Assembly (NCBI GenBank): GCA_016875645.1
Contig: VGPE01000174.1
Coordinates: 1-6,178 of the forward strand
Direction: 5' to 3'
Source of the DNA: Chloroflexota bacterium
GTDB lineage: Bacteria; Chloroflexota; Limnocylindria; Limnocylindrales; CSP1-4
Length of the DNA: 6,178 nt
In this document: positions 1 to 5,860 of the stretch, one piece after another
Layout of the letters: every line of letters starts with the position of its first letter
Position numbering within the stretch: the stretch's first letter is position 1
Notes under the pieces: model-generated
Databases searched by the model: none
What the model was told of the DNA's origin: nothing
The model's input: the letters and a program-made list of their open reading frames with translations, nothing else
Program-made: the position numbers and the translations under genes

Positions 1-150
1 CGACGCCTCCACAAGCGGGCCCCACTTCACAGTGGCGCGATGGCCCGTGCGCAGGTCGTCGAGCACGACCGGATGCTCCCCGGCGAGCGCGAGCGTCTTG
101 GCGGTGTGGCTGCCGATGTAGCCGGCGCCGCCGGTGACCAGGACTCTCAC
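1..150 (-). CDS. galE: UDP-glucose 4-epimerase family protein, N-terminal part
   Basis: Only the first 50 codons are in the window; the gene continues beyond position 1. Reading leftwards from a GTG at 150-148 the product begins [18 protein letters not shown], the Rossmann NAD-binding start of extended short-chain dehydrogenases. The GGAGYIG glycine motif is at residues 7-13, and YIGSHT is the spelling typical of GalE. Family members interconvert UDP-glucose and UDP-galactose in the cytoplasm, and close relatives epimerise UDP-xylose/UDP-arabinose or UDP-glucuronate. The GTG overlaps the TGA of the preceding decarboxylase remnant in the tetranucleotide GTGA (150-147), an arrangement typical of translational coupling, so this start is well supported. 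Given the UDP-glucuronate and UDP-xylose genes upstream, a UDP-pentose or UDP-uronate 4-epimerase is a reasonable alternative. The substrate cannot be decided because the catalytic and sugar-binding parts lie outside the window. Confidence 0.85.
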   Translation of the reverse strand, partial: MRVLVTGGAGYIGSHTAKTLALAGEHPVVLDDLRTGHRATVKWGPLVEAS

Positions 151-1028
151 GCTTCGGAAGGTATCCCGCCGGCGCGCATGGCCGCGATCGTGCGCGCCAG
201 GCCCTCGCGCAGCGGCACCCGGGGCTCCCAGCCCAGCAACTCCCGGGCTCGCGAGATGTCCGGCCGGCGCTGGCGCGGGTCGTCCTGCGGCAGCGGCTCG
301 AAGACGAGCGGCGAGGCCGAACCCGTCAGCTCCAGCACCAGCCGGGCCGGCTCGAGCATCGTGAACTCGTCGGGGTTGCCCAGGTTGATCGGGCCCGGGT
401 GGCGGACATCGAGGTAGCGCACGATCCCCTCCACGAGGTCATCGACGTACTGGAAGCTGCGCGTCTGCTCGCCCGACCCGTAGGCCGTCAGCGGCTCGCC
501 GGCCAGCGCCTGGCGCACGAAGTTGGTCACCACGCGCCCGTCGAAGGGGTCCATCCGCGGCCCGTACGTGTTGAAGATGCGGATCACGCGTGTGTCGACG
601 CGGTGCGCTCGGTGGTAAGCGAAGGTGATTGCCTCCGCGTACCGCTTGGCCTCGTCATACACGCTGCGGACGCCGTTTGGATTGACGTTGCCCCAGTACG
701 ACTCCCGCTGCGGGTGGACGAGCGGGTCACCGTAGACCTCGCTGGTGCTGGCGAGGAAGAACGATGCCCCGGTTGCGCGCGCGAGATCGAGCAGGTGCCG
801 CGTGCCCTCGGCGTTCACCCGGAGCGTCTCGACGGGGGCGGCGAGCTACTTGGGCGGCGACGCCGGACTCGCGAAGTGGAGGATCCAATCGAGGCGGCCG
901 GCCCCGATCGCGCTGGCCGGCAGTGGCTCGCTGACATCCGCGTCGACGAAGCGGAAGCCTGGAAAGGCCTCCAGCGGCGCGAGGTTGGCACGACGCCCCG
1001 TGATGAAGTTGTCGACGCCGACGACCAC
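147..1028 (-). pseudogene. UDP-glucuronate decarboxylase remnant, N-terminus lost and amber codon inside
   Basis: The translation is a clear UDP-glucuronate decarboxylase (UXS, extended SDR; UDP-glucuronate to UDP-xylose). It picks up at [16 protein letters not shown], continues through [15 protein letters not shown], then after a stop resumes as [15 protein letters not shown]. The catalytic elements are present: STSEVYGD (about 729-755) and YDEAK, with Tyr at 657-659 and Lys at 645-647. Also visible are [16 protein letters not shown] and the [12 protein letters not shown] segment typical of this family. Two defects are seen. The first roughly 30 residues, including the GxxGxxG NAD motif, are replaced by UDP-glucose dehydrogenase sequence joined in frame at 1011-1028. 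A TAG stands at 846-848 where the family usually has Tyr in SPP-x-Y. No proper start exists for the part after the amber; the GTG at 818-816 is an internal Val. The rest of the frame is intact, so decay is recent or the defects are sequence errors. Confidence 0.85.
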
Positions 1029-1524
1029 CCGATCGGGATGCATGAAGTCGTAGACCGCTGTCCCCTCGCGCAGGAATTCCGGATTGGAGACCACCTCGGC
1101 GCGCACGCCGGTTTCCCGCGCAAGCGCCTTCGATCTGATCGCCCGTCCCGACCGGTACCGTGGACTTGGTGACAATGGTCAGGCCAGGGCGGGCGTGCGC
1201 GAGCAGGGTTCGGACCGCAGTCAGGATGAATGACGTGTCCGCCTGGCCATCCGGTCGCTGCGGGGTGTTCACCGCAAGGAACACGAAGTCCGCGGACGGA
1301 ATGGCGGCTGCGTACTCGTCGGTGAACTCGAGACGCTGCTCGGCGCGCTCTTCGGCGACCAGCTCCTCGAGTCCTGGCTCGTGGATCGGCAGGCGACCGG
1401 AACGGATGCGGGCGAGCCGAGCCTGGTCGACCTCAATGACGACGACGGAGTGGCCCAGGCGTGCGAGGCCGGCGCCAGATACCAATCCAACGTAGCCGCC
1501 GCCGATGACGGAGATGCGGGACAT
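1011..1524 (-). pseudogene. UDP-glucose 6-dehydrogenase fragment, frameshifted and truncated
   Basis: The N-terminal NAD-binding domain of UDP-glucose/GDP-mannose dehydrogenase (UDP-glucose to UDP-glucuronate) is recognisable. It starts MSRISVIGGGYVGLVSGAG from ATG 1524-1522, then has LPIHEPGLEEL, FLAVNTPQRPDGQADTS and [16 protein letters not shown]. After GAA at 1131-1129 the meaning moves to another frame, which begins [14 protein letters not shown] and contains SNPEFLREG and [12 protein letters not shown]. The sequence then turns into UDP-glucuronate decarboxylase. About 165 of the usual 430-450 residues remain. The central helix, the UDP-binding domain and the catalytic Cys are missing, so no activity is expected. 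ATG 1524 is preferred over GTG 1530 because AGG lies 5 bases before it and the family normally begins just before the I-x-V-I-G-x-G strand. It is the first gene of the minus-strand sugar-nucleotide cluster, divergent from the aminotransferase. Confidence 0.85.
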
Positions 1525-1817
1525 GGGCACCTATCCTGCTGGGTCGCGGGCTGATCTGTCGCCGATGCGGTGTCCGTGCCGACTCCGGGCGGCTGGTTGT
1601 CGCGGTCTGCCCGTCCCCGGGCAGCGGAAGACGTGGCCCTCACGGTACCGCAAGAAGTACGCGGTGGCTACCGACGAAGGTACCGGCTGTTGCGTTCCGG
1701 CACCCTCGGGCGGGTCTGCGCCACGCGGCGGCCGCGCCGGAGTGTGGTTGAATCATCCGGCCAGCCCCACCGCCGGGGCCGATCCGCAGGACCGCCAGAC
1801 GCCGAGGGGCCAGACCG
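1525..1817. promoter_or_regulatory. Divergent intergenic region between sugar-nucleotide and aminotransferase genes
   Basis: This 293-base stretch separates two divergently transcribed units and should hold promoters for both. I found no good -35/-10 pair on either strand. It contains a perfect 7-bp hairpin at 1607-1624 (CTGCCCG, 4-base loop, CGGGCAG) and a second imperfect one at 1679-1704 (GGTACCGG, 10-base loop, CCGGCACC, one mismatch). Neither is followed by a T-run, so they do not look like intrinsic terminators. No coding potential resembling a known family was seen in any frame here. Confidence 0.4.
1804..1809 (+). promoter_or_regulatory. Ribosome binding site of the aminotransferase
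   Basis: GAGGGG lies 8 bases before ATG 1818-1820. It supports this start over the ATG ten codons further in (1845-1847). Confidence 0.6.
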
Positions 1818-3152
1818 ATGGGCATCAGCACCGCTCCGGGTTCGATGACCGGCGAGGAGATCGTCGAGCTCTCCAAGCGCCACACCCTGTACGAGTGGAC
1901 GGCCCAGACCCACGCCGACCCGATCCCGGTCGCCGGCGCGAAGGGCTCCTACTTCTGGACCCCCGAGGGGAAGCGGTACCTGGACTTCAACAGCCAGCTC
2001 ATGTGCACCAACATGGGCCACGGCGAGCCGCGGATGATCCGCGCCATCCAGGAACAGGCCGAGCGGCTCGCCTACGTCAACCCGTTCATGGCGACCGAGC
2101 CGCGAGCGCGCCTGGGTGCGAAGCTGGCCGAACTGACGCCGGGTGACATCGACGTCTTCTTCTTCACCAACGGCGGCGCCGAGGCGAACGAGAACGCGAT
2201 CAAGCTTGCCCGCCAGGCCACCGGCCGCCACAAGGTGCTGGCTCGGTACCGGAGCTACCACGGCGCCACGGCCGGCGCGATCACCCTCACCGGCGACCCG
2301 CGCCGCTGGGCCGCGGAACCGGGCATGGCGGGCGTCGTCCACGTGCCGGACTTCCACAAGTGGGGCCGGCGCGACCCGGAGACGGCCGAGACGGCGCTCC
2401 AGGACCTGGAGGACGTGATCCGCTACGAGGGCGGCCACACGATCGCCGCGTTCATCATCGAGAGCGTGGTCGGCACCAACGGCCTGCTGATCCCGCCGGA
2501 CGGGTACATGCAGGGCGTGCGCGAGATCTGCGACCGCCACGGGATCATGCTCATCTGCGACGAGGTGATGGCCGGCTTCGGGCGCACGGGGCGCTGGTTC
2601 GCGGTCGACCACTGGGGGGTCGTGCCCGACATCATCACCATGGCCAAGGGCCTGACCGGCGGCTACGTCCAGCTGGGCGCGGTCGGCATGCGGCGCGGCA
2701 TCGCCGAGAAGTTCCGGGACAAGGTGTTCTTCGGGGGCCTTACCTACAATTCCCACCCCCTCGCGTGTGCGACTGCCCTCGCGGCGATCCAGATCTACGA
2801 GGACGACGGCCTGATCGAGCGAGCCGACCGGATGGGCCGCGTCATGCGCGAGCTGCACCTCGGACTCGAGGCGAAGCACCCGTCGGTGGGGGCAACGCGA
2901 TCGATCGGCCTCTTCGGACTGGTGGAGCTCGTGCGCAGGCGCGAGCCCTTCACGCCGATGTCGCCGTACGGCGGCAGCTCCGACGAGATGGCGGCGTTCG
3001 GGCGGGCGCTGCGGGCCGGCAGCCTCTACACGTTCGTCCGCTGGAACACGTTCTTCACGAACCCGCCGCTCACGATCAGCGAGGACGAGCTGCGCGAGGG
3101 GTTCGCGATCATCGATCGCGCCCTGGAGGTCACCGACGCCGCCGTCGCCTGA
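1818..3152 (+). CDS. Class III PLP-dependent aminotransferase
   Basis: This is a complete 444-residue cytoplasmic fold-type I, class III (omega-) aminotransferase of normal length. It moves an amino group, often from an omega-amine such as beta-alanine, taurine, GABA or putrescine, to pyruvate or 2-oxoglutarate. Visible landmarks are: YFWTPEGKRYLDF (residues 45-57); TNGGAEANENA for the PLP phosphate (117-127); YH (147-148), whose Tyr stacks on the cofactor; ESVVGTNGLLIPP (215-227); CDEV with Asp248 contacting the pyridine nitrogen; the Schiff-base Lys277 in TMAKGLTGGY; and GGLTYNSHP (306-314), whose Thr309 reaches the phosphate of the partner subunit. The C-terminal FVRWNTFFTNPPLTISEDEL is typical of the taurine/beta-alanine:pyruvate-like branch. 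ATG 1818 has a good ribosome binding site. The ABC ATPase frame begins right after its TGA, so the two are probably co-transcribed. The exact substrate cannot be read from sequence; beta-alanine or taurine are my best guesses. Confidence 0.93.
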   Translation: MGISTAPGSMTGEEIVELSKRHTLYEWTAQTHADPIPVAGAKGSYFWTPEGKRYLDFNSQLMCTNMGHGEPRMIRAIQEQAERLAYVNPFMATEPRARLGAKLAELTPGDIDVFFFTNGGAEANENAIKLARQATGRHKVLARYRSYHGATAGAITLTGDPRRWAAEPGMAGVVHVPDFHKWGRRDPETAETALQDLEDVIRYEGGHTIAAFIIESVVGTNGLLIPPDGYMQGVREICDRHGIMLICDEVMAGFGRTGRWFAVDHWGVVPDIITMAKGLTGGYVQLGAVGMRRGIAEKFRDKVFFGGLTYNSHPLACATALAAIQIYEDDGLIERADRMGRVMRELHLGLEAKHPSVGATRSIGLFGLVELVRRREPFTPMSPYGGSSDEMAAFGRALRAGSLYTFVRWNTFFTNPPLTISEDELREGFAIIDRALEVTDAAVA

Positions 3153-3939
3153 GGACACGTCTCGCCCGGCCGGTGCGTCGCCCGTTGTTGAGCTTCGCGG
3201 CGTCTCGAAGGTCTTCGGTGAGGGGCCGGACGCGGTCCATGCCCTCGACGACATCAGCCTCTCGATCGCGGCCGGCGAGTTCGTCACGCTGATCGGGCCA
3301 TCGGGCTCGGGCAAGTCGACGCTGCTGCGCCTCGTCGCCGACCTCTCCGACCCGACCTCCGGAACGGTGCTCGTGGAGGGTCGGCCGCCGCGCACGGCAC
3401 GCCTCGAGCGCCGCTACGGCATGGTGTTCCAGGAGCCGGTCCTCATGGACTGGCGGACGGTGCGTCAGAACGTGGAGTTGCCCCTCGAGCTCGCAGGCAC
3501 CGATGCTGGCGCCAGGCGAGCGCGCGCGAACGAACTGCTCGACCTGGTCGACCTGGCCGGCTTCGCCGACCGCTGGCCGTGGGAGCTGTCGGGCGGGATG
3601 CAGGGCCGGGTGGCGATCGCCCGCGCCCTTGCCACCGGTCCGCAGCTGCTGCTGATGGACGAGCCCTTCGGCGCCCTCGACGAGATGACCCGTGAGCGGC
3701 TCAACGACGAGCTGGCGACCCTCGCGACGCGCCTCAGAACGACGGTGCTCTTCGTCACCCATTCCGTTCCGGAAGCGGTCTTCCTCTCCGACCGGATCGT
3801 GGTGCTCTCCGTGCGGCCGGGCCGCGTCGAGGCGGTCATCGCGGTGGACCTGCCGCGGCCGCGCGGCGCCGCGACCCGGACCTCGCCCCGCGCATTCGCG
3901 CTCATCACCGAGGTGCGCGCCGCGGTGCGTGAACCCTAG
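3151..3939 (+). CDS. ABC transporter ATP-binding protein, nitrate/sulfonate/taurine type
   Basis: This is the ATPase subunit of an importer in the SsuB/TauB/NitT family, acting at the inner face of the membrane. Numbering codons from 3151, family-like sequence starts at codon 11 ([12 protein letters not shown]). It continues with Walker [10 protein letters not shown] (49-57, Lys at 3313), the Q-loop [13 protein letters not shown] (Gln at 3430), the signature [15 protein letters not shown] (from 3586), Walker [14 protein letters not shown] (Asp-Glu at 3658-3663) and the H-loop VTHSVPEA (His at 3760). About 260 codons is the usual length. The signature tail is QGR rather than the common QQR. 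The odd point is the start: from the upstream stop at 2812-2814 to GTG 3367 this frame has no ATG, GTG or TTG, and starting at 3367 would discard Walker A. The true start is therefore unresolved, and 3151 (just after the aminotransferase stop) is a placeholder. No permease or binding protein is in the window. Confidence 0.85.
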   Translation, partial: EDTSRPAGASPVVELRGVSKVFGEGPDAVHALDDISLSIAAGEFVTLIGPSGSGKSTLLRLVADLSDPTSGTVLVEGRPPRTARLERRYGMVFQEPVLMDWRTVRQNVELPLELAGTDAGARRARANELLDLVDLAGFADRWPWELSGGMQGRVAIARALATGPQLLLMDEPFGALDEMTRERLNDELATLATRLRTTVLFVTHSVPEAVFLSDRIVVLSVRPGRVEAVIAVDLPRPRGAATRTSPRAFALITEVRAAVREP

Positions 3940-4601
3940 CCGACGCCCGTCCCGAACTGGCGGTCGCCGGCATCGCCGAGGCCCGGCAGGATGTAGCCGC
4001 GCTCGTTGAGCTGGCGATCGAGCGCCGCACAGTAGATCGCCACGTCCGGATGCGCGGCCAGCACCGCGTGGACCCCCTCCGGAGCGGCGATCAGGTTGAT
4101 CAGCTTGATCCGAGCCGCCCCCCAGCGCTTGAGCACCTCGATCGCTGCCGTGGCCGAGCCGCCGGTCGCGAGCATCGGATCGAGAATCAGGCAGAGGTCC
4201 ACCGTGGCCGAGTCCGGGAGCCGGTTGTAGTACTCGACCGGGCGGAGCGTGCGCTCGTCGCGGAACAGGCCCAGGTGCCAGACCTGGGCGGTCGGCATCA
4301 GCTCCAGCATCGCGTCCACCATGCCCAGGCCCGCGCGCAGGATCGGCACCAGTCCGATCCGGTCGGCCAGCTGGTGCGCCTCGGTCTCTTCGAGCGGCGT
4401 TCGGACCGTCAGTGGCCGCGTCCTGACGTCGGCCAGGGCCTCGTACCCCAGCAGCCACGCGAGCTCGCGGACCACCTCGCGGAATTTCTTGGGCTCGGTG
4501 GTTTCGTCCCGGAGGATGGCCAGCTTGTGCAGCACGCCCGGATGGCGCGACACGTGCAGGCCAGCGTCCGGTTCCGAGACCGCACCGCTGCCGCTCGCCA
4601 C
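3936..4601 (-). CDS. upp: Uracil phosphoribosyltransferase
   Basis: Upp makes UMP from uracil and PRPP in pyrimidine salvage. The 221-residue product matches the family over its full length: [17 protein letters not shown] (16-32), [15 protein letters not shown] (85-99), the PRPP-binding loop [13 protein letters not shown] (138-150), and the C-terminal uracil-binding signature [17 protein letters not shown] (202-218). The first roughly 14 residues before HVSRHP are a short extension. GTG 4601-4599 is the start chosen. No purine-rich Shine-Dalgarno stands before it, and a TAGATT lies 6 bases upstream (see findings). The stop TAG occupies 3938-3936 inside a CTAG shared with the stop of the convergent ABC ATPase. 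It is divergent from the asparaginase-like gene. Confidence 0.95.
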   Translation of the reverse strand: MASGSGAVSEPDAGLHVSRHPGVLHKLAILRDETTEPKKFREVVRELAWLLGYEALADVRTRPLTVRTPLEETEAHQLADRIGLVPILRAGLGMVDAMLELMPTAQVWHLGLFRDERTLRPVEYYNRLPDSATVDLCLILDPMLATGGSATAAIEVLKRWGAARIKLINLIAAPEGVHAVLAAHPDVAIYCAALDRQLNERGYILPGLGDAGDRQFGTGVG

Positions 4602-4764
4602 GCGCGAAATCTACCCGGTCCCGGCACCCGGAGTATCCTCGGGCAGCCGATCCAGGTTTCCCAGGAGGTGTCCTCTGGCCGTCGCCGCCGGCTCCGCTCG
4701 AACATCCGGATCGGTGCCGCGCCCGCGCCGGGCGACCCCTCGCGTCGCGCACGCCGGAGCCGCC
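4602..4764. promoter_or_regulatory. Divergent upp / asparaginase-like intergenic region
   Basis: These 163 bases must serve both divergent genes. Reading towards upp, TAGATT at 4613-4608 and GATACT at 4637-4632 resemble -10 boxes, but neither has a recognisable -35. Reading towards the asparaginase-like gene, there is a strong AGGAGG at 4663-4668 far from the preferred start, and a weaker GGAG at 4756-4759 well placed before GTG 4765. No RNA gene was recognised. Confidence 0.35.
4756..4759 (+). promoter_or_regulatory. Ribosome binding site deciding the asparaginase-like start
   Basis: GGAG lies 5 bases before GTG 4765. It agrees with the homology-based start and argues against the in-frame GTG at 4714 or a CTG at 4675. 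Confidence 0.5.
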
Positions 4765-5817
4765 GTGCTGGTCCGAGAATCCCGTGCCCGGACCGTTGAG
4801 AGCGAACATCGCGGCCACGTGGTCGAAGTCGACCAGGCGGGCGCGATCCGCCGCGTCGCCGGCGATCCGCAGCACGTCGTGATGCTCCGTGCGGCCGCGG
4901 CGCCGTTCGGGCTCGTTGCCCTGATCGAGGCGGGTGGCGTGGACGCGTTCGACCTCGCGCCGTCGGACCTCGCCATCCTCGCGGGCTCCCACTCCGGCGA
5001 GGACGTGCATGTCCGGACCCTCGCGGCGCTGTTCCGGCGGGCCGGCATCTCGCAGTCGGTCCTCGCCTGCGGGACAGAGGGGATGCCGCTCGACGCCCTG
5101 ACCGCCTCTCGGCTCGCACGTGACGGCGAGCGCCCGGGCCCGCTCCGTCACGCATGCTCGGGGCCGCACACGGTGATGGTGCTGCTGAGCCGGCTCCGAG
5201 GCTGGCCGCTGGAGACGTATTGGCAGGACGACCACCCGGTCCAGGGCGAGATCCGTCGCGCGGTGGCACGTGCCCTGGGGCTCGCCCCGGAGCGGCTGCA
5301 GCCAGGCATCGATGCCTGTGGCGTCCCGACCTGGGCGGCGCCACTGGCCGCGGTGGCGCGCGCGTTCGCGCTCCTCGCGGAGCCCGAGGCGATCGTGGAA
5401 GGCGACCCGCGCCGAACTGTCGCCCCCGCGCTCGGCATCGTGCGCGACGCGATGCTGGCACACCCGGAGTTGTCCGGCGGATCGCGCGAACGGCTCGATA
5501 CCTCGCTCATGAAGGCGCTGCCCGGCCGCGTGATCAGCAAGACCGGGTTGGCGGGCCTGCGCGGCGTTGCGATCCGCTCGAATGGCGACTCGAGCGCCCG
5601 CGGGATGGCCATCAAGCTTGAGGCCGGGGCCGGCCAGCGGGTCGCAGGCTGGGCGGCCGCCGTCGAGTCGCTGGCGCAGGCCGGGGTCGTCGACAGCCAG
5701 GCGCTCCGCATGCTGGCGCGCTACCACCGGCCGGCGCGGCTGGATCCACACGGACGCGTCGCTTCGGAATCGGTCGCGACCTTCGATCTTGCCCCCGTCG
5801 GCGAGTTGACCGCCTGA
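4765..5817 (+). CDS. Asparaginase II-like protein (Rhizobium etli type) with altered active site
   Basis: The 350-residue product aligns along its length with the R. etli-type L-asparaginase family (PF06089, ReAV-like), which hydrolyses asparagine to aspartate and ammonia. Shared landmarks are VESEHRGH (11-18), SHSGEDVH (75-82), ACGTEGMPLD (101-110), HACSGPH (129-135), DDHPVQGEI (155-163), GIDACGVPTWAAPL (181-194), IVRDAMLAHPELSGG (225-239) and ISKTGLAGLRGVAI (257-270). Start GTG 4765 gives the family-type N-terminus (LVRESRARTVES) and has GGAG 5 bases before it; the frame is open further upstream, into the antisense of upp. In ReAV the key residues are Ser48, Lys51, Cys135, Lys138, Cys189 and Lys263. 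The aligned residues here are Ala43, Ala46, Cys131, Pro134, Cys185 and Lys259, so the SxxK pair and one zinc ligand are gone. Family membership is firm; asparaginase activity is doubtful. No signal peptide is visible. Confidence 0.85.
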   Translation: MLVRESRARTVESEHRGHVVEVDQAGAIRRVAGDPQHVVMLRAAAAPFGLVALIEAGGVDAFDLAPSDLAILAGSHSGEDVHVRTLAALFRRAGISQSVLACGTEGMPLDALTASRLARDGERPGPLRHACSGPHTVMVLLSRLRGWPLETYWQDDHPVQGEIRRAVARALGLAPERLQPGIDACGVPTWAAPLAAVARAFALLAEPEAIVEGDPRRTVAPALGIVRDAMLAHPELSGGSRERLDTSLMKALPGRVISKTGLAGLRGVAIRSNGDSSARGMAIKLEAGAGQRVAGWAAAVESLAQAGVVDSQALRMLARYHRPARLDPHGRVASESVATFDLAPVGELTA

Positions 5818-5860
5818 CGCCGGCCCAGGACGACCTCGCGAGCCAGCCGGACCCTTCCCG

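Noticed and set aside
846..848. TAG recoding or selenocysteine/pyrrolysine-like readthrough
   Set aside because: TAG serves as the normal stop of two neighbouring genes, and the adjacent frameshift and fusion make simple gene decay or error more likely.
399..1172. A 257-codon plus-strand frame
   Set aside because: Lies opposite the clearly recognisable decarboxylase and dehydrogenase remnants and matches no family.
1505..2146. A 213-codon plus-strand frame spanning the intergenic region
   Set aside because: Overlaps the start of the well-supported aminotransferase in another frame and has low-complexity composition.
1153..2251. Five GGTACC palindromes in 1.1 kb
   Set aside because: About two would be expected by chance in a window of this size and GC content; they fall in coding and non-coding sequence alike with no regular spacing.
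1668..3395. A 575-codon open frame on the minus strand
   Set aside because: Antisense to the aminotransferase, rich in His, Arg, Asp and Val with no recognisable domain; a shadow of codon bias.
3367..3939. ABC ATPase starting at GTG 3367
   Set aside because: This would remove Walker A at 3295-3321, which is intact and in frame upstream.
4249..5817. Asparaginase-like protein starting at 4249 as a 522-residue product
   Set aside because: The first 170 codons are antisense to upp and unlike the family; homology starts just after GTG 4765, which has a Shine-Dalgarno.
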